Part shown: positions 45,146 through 53,988 of the stretch, in pieces | How positions within the stretch are numbered: the stretch's first letter is position 1 | Layout: the number at the start of each line of letters is the position of its first letter | Assembly: GCF_016924655.1 (NCBI RefSeq) | Contig: NZ_JAFFJU010000001.1 | Span: forward strand, 992,001-1,056,000 | Source of the DNA: Sphingomonas arenae | GTDB lineage: Bacteria > Pseudomonadota > Alphaproteobacteria > Sphingomonadales > Sphingomonadaceae | Direction of reading: 5' to 3' | DNA length: 64,000 bases | Program-made: the position numbers and the translations under genes | Notes under the pieces: model-generated | Told to the model about the DNA's origin: nothing | The model's input: the letters and a program-made list of their open reading frames with translations, nothing else | The model's database searches: none

Positions 45146-46402
45146 CTACTGGTTCATCGAGGCGAAGAAATCCTCGTTCGACTTGGCGTCCTTCATCTTG
45201 TCGAGCAGGAACTGCATCGCGTCGATGGTGCCCATCTGCATGAGGATCCGGCGCAGCACCCACATCTTGGTCAGGATCGACTGGTCGACCAACAACTCTT
45301 CCTTGCGGGTGCCGCTCTTGCCGACATCCAGTGCCGGGAAGATGCGCTTGTCTGCCACCTTGCGGTCGAGCACGATCTCCGAGTTGCCGGTGCCCTTGAA
45401 CTCCTCGAAAATGACCTCGTCCATCTTGGATCCGGTGTCGATCAACGCGGTGGCGATGATGGAGAGCGAACCACCCTCCTCGATGTTGCGGGCCGCACCA
45501 AAGAAGCGCTTGGGCCGCTGGAGCGCGTTGGCATCGACGCCGCCGGTCAGCACCTTGCCCGAGCTCGGCACCACCGTGTTGTAGGCGCGTCCCAGGCGGG
45601 TGATGGAGTCGAGCAGGATCACGACGTCCTTCTTGTGCTCGACCAGGCGCTTGGCTTTCTCGATCACCATTTCGGCGACCTGCACGTGACGCGATGCGGG
45701 CTCATCGAAGGTCGAGGAAATGACCTCGCCCTTCACCGAGCGCTGCATGTCGGTGACTTCCTCCGGCCGCTCGTCGATCAGCAGGACGATGAGGAAGACC
45801 TCGGGATTATTGTCGGTGATCGCCCGGGCGATGTTCTGCAGCAGCACCGTCTTGCCGGTCCGCGGCGGAGCGACGATCAGCGCGCGCTGACCCTTGCCGA
45901 GCGGGGCGACGATGTCGATGACGCGGGCGCTCTTGTCCTTGATGGTCGGGTCGAGCGTGTCGAGCCGCAACTTGGAGTCGGGATAGAGCGGCGTCAGATT
46001 GTCAAAGTTGACCCGATGGCGAACCACGTCAGGGTCGTCGAAGTTGATGCCGGTGACCTTGGTCAGCGCGAAGTAGCGCTCGCCATCCTTGGGAGCGCGA
46101 ATCTCCCCTTCTACCGTGTCGCCGGTGCGAAGGCCGAAGCGGCGGACGATCTGCGGCGCAACGTAGATGTCGTCCGGACCCGCGAGATAGTTGGCCTCGG
46201 GTGAGCGGAGGAAGCCGAAGCCGTCGTTCAGCACCTCGATCGTGCCGGTGCCCATGATCTCCGCACCGCTGTCCGCGCGCACCTTCAGGATCGAGAACAT
46301 GAGATCCTGCTTGCGCATAGTGGACGCCCCCTCGACGCCCATCTCCTCCGCTTGCGCGACGAGTTCGGCCGGGGTTTTTTGCTTCAAATCCTTAAGATGC
46401 AT
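45146..46402 (-). CDS. rho: transcription termination factor Rho
   Basis: A 418-residue hexameric RNA helicase. The N-terminal RNA-binding region has the cold-shock-like [13 protein letters not shown] and DDIYV; Walker [18 protein letters not shown], Walker [17 protein letters not shown], the Q-loop [23 protein letters not shown] (key stretch [10 protein letters not shown]) and the R-loop GTGNSE are present. It lacks the long N-terminal insertion seen in some GC-rich genera. Two tandem hairpins lie in its leader. Confidence 0.98.
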   Translation of the reverse strand: MHLKDLKQKTPAELVAQAEEMGVEGASTMRKQDLMFSILKVRADSGAEIMGTGTIEVLNDGFGFLRSPEANYLAGPDDIYVAPQIVRRFGLRTGDTVEGEIRAPKDGERYFALTKVTGINFDDPDVVRHRVNFDNLTPLYPDSKLRLDTLDPTIKDKSARVIDIVAPLGKGQRALIVAPPRTGKTVLLQNIARAITDNNPEVFLIVLLIDERPEEVTDMQRSVKGEVISSTFDEPASRHVQVAEMVIEKAKRLVEHKKDVVILLDSITRLGRAYNTVVPSSGKVLTGGVDANALQRPKRFFGAARNIEEGGSLSIIATALIDTGSKMDEVIFEEFKGTGNSEIVLDRKVADKRIFPALDVGKSGTRKEELLVDQSILTKMWVLRRILMQMGTIDAMQFLLDKMKDAKSNEDFFASMNQ

Positions 46403-46447
46403 GGGAAACCTGATTGAATGTGAGTGGCAGCCGGGGATGACTGAGGA

Positions 46448-46510
46448 ACCGCGGAAAGGAAGTCGCGGTCACACCGGCTGAGGGGAGGAGTACGGGCCGG
46501 TGCGGCCGTA
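46448..46510 (-). promoter_or_regulatory. tandem hairpins in the rho leader
   Basis: ACCGCG/CGCGGT (46448-46469) and TACGG(G)CCG/CGGCCGTA (46491-46510, 8 bp with one bulge) lie in the 175-base gap between hemJ and rho. Neither is followed by a T-run on the minus strand. They could take part in rho autoregulation or mark the end of the hemJ transcript. Confidence 0.4.
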
Positions 46511-46577
46511 TTGTCCTTTCGACTATGGCCGAGGCGGCGCTTAGTCAACATGGGGGTGGGAACGGGAGGCCGCAGCC

Positions 46578-47054
46578 CTAGAACGGCTTAACGATCACCA
46601 GCACCACGATGATCGCGGTGGCGATGCCCGGGATCTCGTTCATGATCCTGAGAGTGCGGTTCTCGAGCGGGCGGGCACCGTTAGCCAATTTACGGCCGTA
46701 AGCGCCCATCCAGCCCTGGTAGCCGGTCAACGCGACGACGAGCGCGAGCTTCGCCGTGAACCAGCCCTGGCCCCAGGCACCGAGGTGGAACGCCAGCGCC
46801 AAACCCAGCAGCCAGACGATGATCATCGCCGGCGTGAGGATGATCGAACGAGTCCGGGCCTCCCGCTCGATCCACGCCCGGTCCTCGGCGGACCCAGGGG
46901 TGGTCGCATGATGGTAGACGTAGAACCGGGGCAGGAGAAACAGCCCGGCGACCCAGAAGATCACGAAGGTGACGTGCGCCGCCTTGACCCAGGGATAGGC
47001 CGCGCCGAGCCAGCCCAGCGCTCCAAAGGTGAGCAAATGTCCAAGATCAGCCAT
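46578..47054 (-). CDS. hemJ: protoporphyrinogen oxidase HemJ
   Basis: A 158-residue membrane protein with four predicted helices. The conserved histidine in AAHVTFVIFWVAGLF and the lysine/arginine positions in LALVVALTGYQGWM...YGRKLANG fit the HemJ family, which oxidises protoporphyrinogen IX in most alphaproteobacteria lacking HemG or HemY. It overlaps hemE by 8 bases and links the last steps of heme synthesis to it. Confidence 0.9.
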   Translation of the reverse strand: MADLGHLLTFGALGWLGAAYPWVKAAHVTFVIFWVAGLFLLPRFYVYHHATTPGSAEDRAWIEREARTRSIILTPAMIIVWLLGLALAFHLGAWGQGWFTAKLALVVALTGYQGWMGAYGRKLANGARPLENRTLRIMNEIPGIATAIIVVLVIVKPF

Positions 47055-48099
47055 TCGCCTTCCCTAGCAGGCGGAACAGGGCTTCGACATGGGGGATCGG
47101 CGTCGTCTGCTGGATGCCATGACCGAGATTGAAGACATGGGGGCGGTCCCGGAAAGCGTCAAGGATGCGCCGAACCGCACTCTCCAGGGCTTGCCCGCCT
47201 GCGATCAGCGCGAACGGATCGAGATTGCCCTGGACCGGGAGTTCCGGCGGGAGCTCGCGGTGGGCCCAGGCGGGATCGACCGTCTCGTCCAGACCGAGAG
47301 CGTCCACGCCCGTTTCGCGGGCGTAAGCAGCGAGCTTGCCGCCAGCCCCCTTGGGAAAGCCGATGATCGGCAGCCCGGGACGCAGTGAGCGAAGTCGCTC
47401 CACGATGCGAGCGTTCGGCCCGATCACCCAGCGTTCGAACTCGGCCGGCGCGAGGCTCCCCGACCAGCTGTCGAAGAGCTGCACGGCATCGACGCCGGCG
47501 CCCGCCTGTCCGACCAGATAGCCGACCGTGATCTCCTCGAGCGCGGCGATCAGCGCGGCGAACCGGTCAGGATCCGTGTAGGCGAGTTGCCGGGTCTCCG
47601 CCTGCTCACGGCTGCCCTGCCCGGCAACCATGTAGGTCGCAACGGTCCAGGGCGAGCCTGCAAAGCCGAGGAAGGTCACCTCAGGGGCGAGTTGCGCCCG
47701 AACCTGCCGAACGGTCTCGTAGATCGGCTCGAGGCGCTCAGGGCGCGGCGTAAGGCCTTCCAGGGGCGCATCGGCGAGCGGAGGCGACAGGCGCGGGCCT
47801 TCTCCGGCGGCAAAGGCGAGGTCCTGTCCGAGCGCATAAGGAGTGATCAGGATGTCCGAGAAGAGGATCGCTCCGTCCAGCGGGAAGCGGCGGAGCGGCT
47901 GCAGCGTGATCTCGGCCGCGGAAGGCGGGTCATAGACCAGGTCAAGGAAACCGCCCTTCTCCGCCCGCAGCGCGCGATACTCGGGGAGGTAACGGCCTGC
48001 CTGCCGCATCATCCAAACCGGCGGAGGGTCGCGCCGCTCGCCCCGGAGCACGGCCAGCAGGGGCTTATCGGCGGTCTGATCGGGAAGGGGTGCGACCAC
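47047..48099 (-). CDS. hemE: uroporphyrinogen decarboxylase
   Basis: A 350-residue cytosolic enzyme making coproporphyrinogen III. PPVWMMRQAGRYLPEYR at the N terminus, FSDILITPYALG, GFAGSPWTVATYM, and GHGIQQTTPI at the C terminus are signatures. Start GTG at 48099 with AGGAGAG upstream. It is the gene bordering the origin in Caulobacter and Rickettsia. Confidence 0.98.
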   Translation of the reverse strand: MVAPLPDQTADKPLLAVLRGERRDPPPVWMMRQAGRYLPEYRALRAEKGGFLDLVYDPPSAAEITLQPLRRFPLDGAILFSDILITPYALGQDLAFAAGEGPRLSPPLADAPLEGLTPRPERLEPIYETVRQVRAQLAPEVTFLGFAGSPWTVATYMVAGQGSREQAETRQLAYTDPDRFAALIAALEEITVGYLVGQAGAGVDAVQLFDSWSGSLAPAEFERWVIGPNARIVERLRSLRPGLPIIGFPKGAGGKLAAYARETGVDALGLDETVDPAWAHRELPPELPVQGNLDPFALIAGGQALESAVRRILDAFRDRPHVFNLGHGIQQTTPIPHVEALFRLLGKANG

Positions 48100-48393
48100 C
48101 CTTCTCTCCTCTCTCTTATTATAGATTCTTGAATTGATGATGTTTGTAGGCGGACGGGACGTGGGGAATAGGGCTGCGTCCCGGATTTGCCAACAGCCAC
48201 GCGGCTGGCGTTCTCCTAGGAAGTATGGCGAGTCGCGAGCGGACTCTCCCGGGATTCACAGGCTGGGGATGAGATTGGTCTCCCGTGGATGAATCGCGGG
48301 ACGGGGACGATGCGGCCGCTTGGCGGCGTCGGCGGTTGGCCGATCCACCGCTCCGCGCTAGGTCGTGTCACGGGCTTTTCCACAGGAACGAAC
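48100..48393. other. candidate chromosomal replication origin (oriC)
   Basis: The 294-base gap between divergent hemE and maf. It holds an AT-rich stretch at 48113-48148 (TTATTATAG, TTGAATTGATGATGTTTG), unusual for this GC-rich window, and a cluster of DnaA-box-like 9-mers: TTTTCCACA at 48376-48384 (one mismatch to TTATCCACA), CGTGGATGA at 48284-48292, TGGGGATGA at 48264-48272 and CGATCCACC at 48341-48349 (two mismatches each). hemE next to oriC is the known arrangement in Caulobacter crescentus and Rickettsia. parAB and parS lie 5-9 kb away, and genes on both sides point away from the gap. Confidence 0.7.
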
Positions 48394-48978
48394 ATGGACC
48401 TACTGCTGGCTTCGACCAGCCCGATCCGAGCCGCACTGCTGACGAGCGCTGGCGTGCCGTTTCGCGCGGTTCCTCCCCACGTGGATGAAGCACACTTGAA
48501 GGAGGGACACGAGGGAACCGACGAGCAACTCGCGGCTGATCTCGCCAGCGCCAAGGCGAGAGCCGTCAGCAGCGTGCATGGCGAGGCATGGGTGGTCGGC
48601 AGTGACAGCCTGGTGTCCGTGGAAGGCCGCCGCTTCAGCAAACCCGCGAGCCGGGAGGAAGCCGCGGAGCACCTTCGGTTCTTCTCCGGGCGAACGATGA
48701 TCCTCACTTCGGCCGTCAGCCTGGCTCGGAGTGGTGTGGTGAACTGGACGGCGGCGCAGCAGGCGCGGCTGGCCGTCCGACCGCTCAGTGACAGCTTCAT
48801 CGCGGCCTATCTCGACTTGGACTGGCCCGAAGTCTCCTACTGCGTCGGTGTGTTCAGGCTTGAAGGCCCGGGCGTGCAGCTGTTCGAGCGGATCGAAGGA
48901 GATCATTTCACCATTCTTGGGATCCCGCTCCTTCCCCTGCTGGGCGCGCTGCGCGAGTGCGGCGTCTTGGCGGCATGA
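48394..48978 (+). CDS. maf: Maf family nucleotide pyrophosphatase
   Basis: A 194-residue Maf/HAM1-like protein that hydrolyses non-canonical or modified nucleoside triphosphates. The N-terminal LLLASTSPIRAALL, VVGSDSLVS, and SGRTMILTSAV segments match. I chose the ATG at 48394 with AGGAA just upstream; a longer frame from 48289 would run through the putative origin. It overlaps aroE by 4 bases. Its position beside hemE parallels Rickettsia. Confidence 0.92.
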   Translation: MDLLLASTSPIRAALLTSAGVPFRAVPPHVDEAHLKEGHEGTDEQLAADLASAKARAVSSVHGEAWVVGSDSLVSVEGRRFSKPASREEAAEHLRFFSGRTMILTSAVSLARSGVVNWTAAQQARLAVRPLSDSFIAAYLDLDWPEVSYCVGVFRLEGPGVQLFERIEGDHFTILGIPLLPLLGALRECGVLAA

Positions 48979-49799
48979 CGTCAACTCATCCCTTTGCCGA
49001 GGTGATCGGCGACCCGATTGAATATTCAAAGTCGCCGGTGATCCACCGCTTCTGGCTCGAGCGCCTGGGGATCCCGGCAGAATATCGGGCGACGCGGATC
49101 GGGCGCGAGGAACTCCAGGGCTACCTCGCCGCCCGAAAGCGCGATCCGAAATGGCGGGGCTGCAACGTCACCATGCCGCTCAAGCTCGATGCACTGATGC
49201 AGGCGGACGAGCGCGCGGACGGCGCCATTCAGGTCGGCGCGACCAACTGCCTTGTCATCCGGGAAGGCGAGCTGGTCGCCTTGAACACGGACGTTGCGGG
49301 GGTCGCCGCGGTCGTCATCCGCCTGGCCCGGCTCCGGCCGACGGCGACCGTCACGGTCCTGGGTTCGGGCGGTGCGGCGCGGGCGGTGCTGGTGGCGCTG
49401 AAAACGCTCGGGACGAACAACGTCGCCATCCAGGCCCGCAATCTGTCTGAAGCTCAGTCGCTCGCGCAGCAGTTCCAGCTTGCGCTTCCGCCACGGCCGT
49501 TCGACGCGCCGGTTCGAACGGACGGGCTGATCAATGCCACGCCGCTGGGCATGAGCGGTTCGCCGCCGCTGACAGTGGATTTGGGCGAGATGCCGAGAGG
49601 AGGCTGGGTGTTCGACCTCGTGACCTCACCCAATCCGACCGCACTGGTCGTGGAGGCAGAGCGAAGCGGCCTCGCCGCCAGCGGGGGGCTGCCCATGCTG
49701 GTGGAGCAGGCGGCAGCGGCCTTTCCCCTGTTCTTCGGGGCCGAGCCGCCCCGCGACACCGCCAGCGACGGCGAACTTTACCAGAGGCTCGGCTCATGA
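48975..49799 (+). CDS. aroE: shikimate dehydrogenase
   Basis: A 274-residue NADP-dependent enzyme reducing 3-dehydroshikimate. GDPIEYSKSPVIH, the catalytic lysine in NVTMPLKLDA, LNTDVAG, the nucleotide-binding VLGSGGAARAVL and LINATPLGM are present. The ATG overlaps the maf stop; the stop overlaps coaE. The order maf-aroE-coaE-dnaQ is conserved in alphaproteobacteria. Confidence 0.97.
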   Translation: MTSTHPFAEVIGDPIEYSKSPVIHRFWLERLGIPAEYRATRIGREELQGYLAARKRDPKWRGCNVTMPLKLDALMQADERADGAIQVGATNCLVIREGELVALNTDVAGVAAVVIRLARLRPTATVTVLGSGGAARAVLVALKTLGTNNVAIQARNLSEAQSLAQQFQLALPPRPFDAPVRTDGLINATPLGMSGSPPLTVDLGEMPRGGWVFDLVTSPNPTALVVEAERSGLAASGGLPMLVEQAAAAFPLFFGAEPPRDTASDGELYQRLGS

Positions 49800-50389
49800 T
49801 CCGGATTGCCCTCACGGGCTCCATAGGCATGGGGAAGTCCACGGTCGCCGCCATGTTCGCACAGCACGGCATCCCGGTGTTCGACGCGGATGCCGAAGTT
49901 CGTCGCCTTCAGGGGCCCGGCGGCGCCCTGGTCGCCGATATCGAGCAGCGGTTTCCCGGCACAACCCGCAACGGAGCCGTCGACCGTGAGGCACTGGCCG
50001 CCGCGGTGCTCGGGCGGCCGGACGAACTGGCCGCACTGGAGGCGCTGGTGCATCCCGCGGTCCATGCGGCGCGGGCCCGCTTTATCCTGTCGAACCAGGA
50101 CGCTCCCGCCTTGCTGTTCGACATCCCTCTGCTGTTCGAGACGGGCGGCGCCGAGGCATTCGACAAGGTGGTCGTGGTTTCCGCGCCGCCGGACGTGCAG
50201 CGCCGGCGCGTCCTCGAGCGGCCCGGCATGACGCCGGCGAAGCTGGACGCCATCCTTGCCCGCCAGCTGCCCGATGCGGAGAAGCGCAGCAGGGCCGATT
50301 TGGTGATCGATACCGGCGGAAGCCTGGCCGACACGGAGCGGCAGGTCGGCCGGATCCTGTCTTGCCTCGGACTCGCCGGCGCGCGATAG
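49796..50389 (+). CDS. coaE: dephospho-CoA kinase
   Basis: A 197-residue P-loop kinase for the final step of CoA synthesis. The P-loop GSIGMGKST is at residues 7-15, VFDADAEVRRL, HPAVHAARARF and FDIPLLFETG follow. The ATG overlaps the aroE stop by 4 bases. Confidence 0.96.
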   Translation: MIRIALTGSIGMGKSTVAAMFAQHGIPVFDADAEVRRLQGPGGALVADIEQRFPGTTRNGAVDREALAAAVLGRPDELAALEALVHPAVHAARARFILSNQDAPALLFDIPLLFETGGAEAFDKVVVVSAPPDVQRRRVLERPGMTPAKLDAILARQLPDAEKRSRADLVIDTGGSLADTERQVGRILSCLGLAGAR

Positions 50390-50397
50390 CTTTTCTC

Positions 50398-51105
50398 ATG
50401 CGGGAAATTGTCTTCGATACGGAAACCACGGGCACCAACCCGGCGTCTGGCGATCGCGTGGTCGAGATCGGTTGCGTTGAACTGGTCAACCGGGTGGAGA
50501 CGGGACGAACCTACCACGCTTACTTCAACCCCGAACGGGCGATGCCGAGCGAGGCGGAGGCCGTGCATGGGCTCTCCACCATCTTCCTGTCGGACAAGCC
50601 GCTATTCGGGCACAAGGCGGAGGAGCTGCTCGATTTCATCGGCGATGCGCCGCTGATCGCGCACAATGCGACCTTTGACTTCGGTTTCCTCAATGCCGAA
50701 TTGGCCCGCTGCGGCCGCGATCCGGTATGCCTGAGCCGGATGATCTGCACCCTGGTGCTGGCGCGGTCCCGGCACCCGGGCGCCAAGCATAGCCTGGATG
50801 CGCTGTGCACCCGCTTCGGCGTGGATCGGAGCCAGCGCGTGAAGCATGGCGCGTTGCTCGATGCGCAGCTGCTGGCGCAGGTCTATGTGGAGCTGACGGG
50901 CGGACGCCAGATCGGCCTCGGCCTGATGGTGGATGCAGGTCCGCAAGGTACGTCCGCCTCCAGGGGCTCGACGGTCCAGCGAACGGTTCGCCCCCCTCGC
51001 CCGCATGGTCCCTCCGTTGAAGAATTGGCGCGACATGCCCAATTCGTCAGCAAGCTGAAGGACCCTCTTTGGCTCAAGCTGCAGGCGATTCCTGCGGCCA
51101 GTTGA
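50398..51105 (+). CDS. dnaQ: DNA polymerase III epsilon subunit (proofreading exonuclease)
   Basis: A 235-residue DnaQ. Exo I FDTETTG is at residues 6-12, Exo II AHNATFDFGFLN near 88, and Exo III HGALLDAQLLAQ near 151. The C-terminal part (about 175-235) should bind the polymerase alpha subunit. The ATG at 50398 is preferred; the start at 50362 overlaps coaE and adds a basic segment. It completes maf-aroE-coaE-dnaQ. Confidence 0.96.
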   Translation: MREIVFDTETTGTNPASGDRVVEIGCVELVNRVETGRTYHAYFNPERAMPSEAEAVHGLSTIFLSDKPLFGHKAEELLDFIGDAPLIAHNATFDFGFLNAELARCGRDPVCLSRMICTLVLARSRHPGAKHSLDALCTRFGVDRSQRVKHGALLDAQLLAQVYVELTGGRQIGLGLMVDAGPQGTSASRGSTVQRTVRPPRPHGPSVEELARHAQFVSKLKDPLWLKLQAIPAAS

Positions 51106-51159
51106 CCCCCGCGCCGGGCGGTATCAATGCGGCGCGGCTTGAATGGAAAGGGGAAAGCC

Positions 51160-51735
51160 GTGGAGGTTCGTGTCGCCGGTCACCAGGTCGAAACGGGCGG
51201 GGCGCTGCAGGAGCACGTCACCAGCCGGATCGGGGCTCTTGCGGATCGCTATTTCTCGCGGGCGGTGGCGGCGAACGTGACCTTCGGCAAGGGTCCCCAC
51301 GACAACGGCTTCACCTGTGACATCGTGGCCCCCGTCGCCAATGGCGTGGTCCTCAAAGCTTCGGGCCGTGCACATGAGGCGCGGGTGGCGTTCGAAGGCG
51401 CTGCCGACAAGATCGAGAAACAGCTTCGTCGCTACATGGACCGGCTGCGCAACCGCAAGGGTGCCGATGCCGATGGTTCGGGCCAGTTGCTTGACAATGC
51501 GGGCTACACCGTCTTCGCGCCCCCGCCCGCGGAAGAGCCCGTTCCCGAAAGCCCCCCGATCGTGGCCGAAACCCGCGTGGACATTCCCGAGATATCCGTC
51601 GGCGATGCGGTGATGATGTTGGACCTTCGGAATACCAATGCGTTGATGTTCCGGAATGCCGGAACCGGCGAGTACAACATGGTTTATCGCCGGGACGATG
51701 GAACCATCGGTTGGGTGGAACCCCGGGCACGCTAG
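51160..51735 (+). CDS. hpf: ribosome hibernation promoting factor, long form
   Basis: A 191-residue long-type HPF/YfiA. The N-terminal S30AE domain (about 1-100; VAGHQVETGGALQEHV, VAFEGAADKIEKQLRRYM) binds the decoding centre, and the C-terminal dimerisation domain ends with LRNTNALMFRNAGTGEYNMVYRRDDGTIGWVEP (key stretch ALMFRNAGTGEYNMVYRR). Long HPFs join 70S ribosomes into 100S dimers. The GTG at 51160 has GGAAAGGGG before it. rpoN, the usual upstream gene, is absent; dnaQ lies there instead. Confidence 0.93.
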   Translation: MEVRVAGHQVETGGALQEHVTSRIGALADRYFSRAVAANVTFGKGPHDNGFTCDIVAPVANGVVLKASGRAHEARVAFEGAADKIEKQLRRYMDRLRNRKGADADGSGQLLDNAGYTVFAPPPAEEPVPESPPIVAETRVDIPEISVGDAVMMLDLRNTNALMFRNAGTGEYNMVYRRDDGTIGWVEPRAR

Positions 51736-51807
51736 ACGCCTCGGGCTCCGGCCTGCACATCAACGATCGGGCGGCATCTTCCGCCCGCTGTCTGGACGCG
51801 TACGGGA

Positions 51808-52272
51808 ATGCAGCTTACGCAATTCATCGATTTCGATGCCATCAAGCCGGCGCTGCCCGCGAGCAACAAGCGCGGGCTGCTGCAGATGCTTGCCCAGGCG
51901 GCGGGACAGCGGCTCGGGATCGATCCTGCGGAAGTTGCAGCCGCGGTGAGCGAGCGGGAGCGGCTCGGGTCGACCGGGTTCGGCAACGGTGTCGCCATTC
52001 CGCATGGCAAGATCGACTCCATCGGGCGCGTCTACTGCATGGTCGCGCGACTATCGGAGCCGGTCGACTACAAGGCCCTCGACGGGGCCCCCGTGGACCT
52101 GGTGTTCTTCATGCTCTCGCCGAGCGACGCGGGCGCGGATCATTTGAAGGCGCTTGCGGCGGTCAGCCGAGTCGTCCGTCATGCGCCGACTCTGGAAAAG
52201 CTGCGCGGCGCCCGATCACGCGATGCGCTGGCCGCCGTGCTGATGGGTGTGGATGAACCCCACGCGGCCTGA
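51808..52272 (+). CDS. ptsN: nitrogen-regulatory phosphotransferase protein PtsN (EIIA-Ntr)
   Basis: A 154-residue EIIA-type protein of the PTS-Ntr phosphorelay. The phosphorylated histidine is His66 in GVAIPHGKI, preceded by RERLGSTGFG. It receives phosphate from NPr and regulates potassium uptake, nitrogen or stress responses depending on the species. It follows hpf after 72 bases, as in many proteobacteria. Confidence 0.94.
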   Translation: MQLTQFIDFDAIKPALPASNKRGLLQMLAQAAGQRLGIDPAEVAAAVSERERLGSTGFGNGVAIPHGKIDSIGRVYCMVARLSEPVDYKALDGAPVDLVFFMLSPSDAGADHLKALAAVSRVVRHAPTLEKLRGARSRDALAAVLMGVDEPHAA

Positions 52273-52278
52273 GGCGGC

Positions 52279-52623
52279 TTGAGCGTGGAGCCGCGGCTCG
52301 CGTCTGGCGTAGAAGTGTCTGCATTGCTGCGCCGAGCCGAGACGCTGGGTGGTTTCGGGATGGTGCTGCACAAGGGCGACGAGGAGCGCGGAACCATCCT
52401 GATCGCCATCGTGGAACGCGGTCGCCATTCCGCTTTTCTCGAGCGGACGCTGCGGCACGACGGCCGCTACTCATGGGGCCGCGTCGGGCCCTCCCCCGAA
52501 GATTCGCTGAAAATCGCCAACTTCATCGCGCAGCGCCGCCGTTCGGACCCGGATCAGTGGGTAATTGAACTGGATATCCCGAGCGCAGAACGATTCATCG
52601 CTGAAACGAGCGGCGAAGGTTGA
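52279..52623 (+). CDS. DUF1491 family protein
   Basis: A 114-residue soluble protein of DUF1491 with VEVSALLRRAETLGGFGMVLHKGD near the start and DPDQWVIELDIPSAERFIAET at the end (key stretch WVIELDIPSAERF). The family is alphaproteobacterial and its function unknown. The start is TTG 52279 or GTG 52285. It is 6 bases after ptsN, so co-transcribed. Confidence 0.88.
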   Translation: MSVEPRLASGVEVSALLRRAETLGGFGMVLHKGDEERGTILIAIVERGRHSAFLERTLRHDGRYSWGRVGPSPEDSLKIANFIAQRRRSDPDQWVIELDIPSAERFIAETSGEG

Positions 52624-52799
52624 GCCTGCAAAAAAGTTCCGGCAGCAGGGAACCAACGAGAGCGGGGGGTTTCCTGCAGCCGCATTGAGGCGGCGCCGGG
52701 GACCGCGCGAGACGGGGGATCACCTCAAGGCAAAACGGCGCCTGTTCGGCGCAAACCTGCATGCCTGCCGGGTGGTCAACCGCACAAGCTGGATACTCA

Positions 52800-53450
52800 A
52801 TGTTGCATCGTTTCGCCGTGATGGTGGCCCTTGGCGCACTCGGCGCCAGTTCCGTCGCTCCGGCCCAGGTCGCTCCGCTGAGCGCCGAACCGTTGAAGCC
52901 CGCCGCCATGGCGAACCCGGTGCTCCCGACCAATGCGGACGAACCGCTGGTCGCGGTCCCGACGAATTCCGATCCTCTTGCCAATCAGGGCAGCGAAGCC
53001 GCCCCCTCTCCGGAAGCCGAGCCGGTCACCCGGGGCGCGTCGCTCGCCGAGTCGGTGAGCCTTAACCGCTCCTCCGAGGCTGGCAGCCGCGAGCTGGAAT
53101 GCCTCGCCGCCGGTGTGTACTTCGAGTCCAAGAGCGAACCGCTCGCCGGTCAGCTGGCCGTGGGTCAGGTGATCGCGAATCGCGCCAACTCGAAGGGCCG
53201 CTTCCCCTCGACCTATTGCGGCGTGCTCATGCAGCGCGGCCAGTTCAGCTTCATTCGTGGCGGGCGCTGGCCCGCGGTGAACAAGAACTCGCCGCAATGG
53301 AAGAACGCGGTCGCGATCGCGCGGATCGTGGACCAGGACCTGCACGACAGCAGCGTCGGCAAGGCGTTGTTCTTCCACGCCAAGCGCGTCTCGCCGGGCT
53401 GGCGCCTGACCCGCGTGGCGTCGGTCGGAAATCACGTCTTCTACCGCTAA
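52800..53450 (+). CDS. cell wall hydrolase, SleB family
   Basis: A 216-residue exported protein with a signal peptide (VMVALGALGASSVAPAQ), a low-complexity Pro/Ala/Glu linker (about 25-90) and a C-terminal SleB/hydrolase_2 domain starting at ELECLAAGVYFESKSEPLAGQLAVGQVIANR (key stretch AAGVYFESKSEPLAGQ), with GQFSFI and a final NHVFYR. The glutamate in YFES is the likely catalytic residue. It would cleave peptidoglycan during growth or division. The ATG at 52800 begins the signal peptide. The 176 bases before it hold only short palindromes. Confidence 0.92.
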   Translation: MLHRFAVMVALGALGASSVAPAQVAPLSAEPLKPAAMANPVLPTNADEPLVAVPTNSDPLANQGSEAAPSPEAEPVTRGASLAESVSLNRSSEAGSRELECLAAGVYFESKSEPLAGQLAVGQVIANRANSKGRFPSTYCGVLMQRGQFSFIRGGRWPAVNKNSPQWKNAVAIARIVDQDLHDSSVGKALFFHAKRVSPGWRLTRVASVGNHVFYR

Positions 53451-53490
53451 GCGGCTAGGTTCCGTGCTCTTTTTGTTCTAGCAGTCGGGA

Positions 53491-53988
53491 GTGAGTAGCG
53501 CTCCCGATTCCCTCTCGGTCCCATCTTGCTTCGACGATCTGCCGCCGATCGCAACCGACGTTGCGCGCGGCGTGACGCGCTTGTTCTGCCGTCAGGAGAT
53601 CTTCGCCATTTGCGAGGTGCCGCTTCCCAACGGGCGCCGCGCCGACATGATGGCGATCGACCCCAAGGGCTGCCTGACGATCGTCGAGATCAAGGTCAGC
53701 AAGGCCGACCTGACCGGCGATTCCAAGTGGACCGACTATCTCGATTATTGCGACCGCTTCTTCTGGGCGGTGCCGGGCGCGCTTGCGGGTCTGTTGCAGG
53801 AAGAGCGATTCCTCCCGGGCGAGGCCGGACTCATCGTGGCCGATCGCTACGATGCCGCGGTGATGCGGGAAGCGGCCCACCGTCCGCTCGCTCCTGCGCG
53901 GCGGAAAGCCGAGCTGCTGCGCTTTGCCCGGAGGGCAGCGCGCCGGCTGTCGGCCCACATCGATCCGACGCTGGGCTTCGGGAACTAG
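53491..53988 (+). CDS. mmcB: MmcB family DNA repair protein
   Basis: A 165-residue protein of the MmcB (mitomycin C-resistance) family. It has a PD-(D/E)xK-like core, RRADMMAIDPKGCLTIVEIKVSKADL (key stretch LTIVEIKVSKADL), KWTDYLDYCDRF and the C-terminal RFARRAARRL. In Caulobacter MmcB is a CtrA-regulated factor in DNA repair. The start is GTG 53491. The stop shares CTAG with the convergent ankyrin gene. Confidence 0.93.
   Translation: MSSAPDSLSVPSCFDDLPPIATDVARGVTRLFCRQEIFAICEVPLPNGRRADMMAIDPKGCLTIVEIKVSKADLTGDSKWTDYLDYCDRFFWAVPGALAGLLQEERFLPGEAGLIVADRYDAAVMREAAHRPLAPARRKAELLRFARRAARRLSAHIDPTLGFGN

Noticed and set aside
48476-48486. CCCCACGTGGA palindrome in maf as parS
   Set aside because: It lacks the TTTC and GAAA arms and lies in codons of a conserved region; it is an ordinary CACGTG palindrome.
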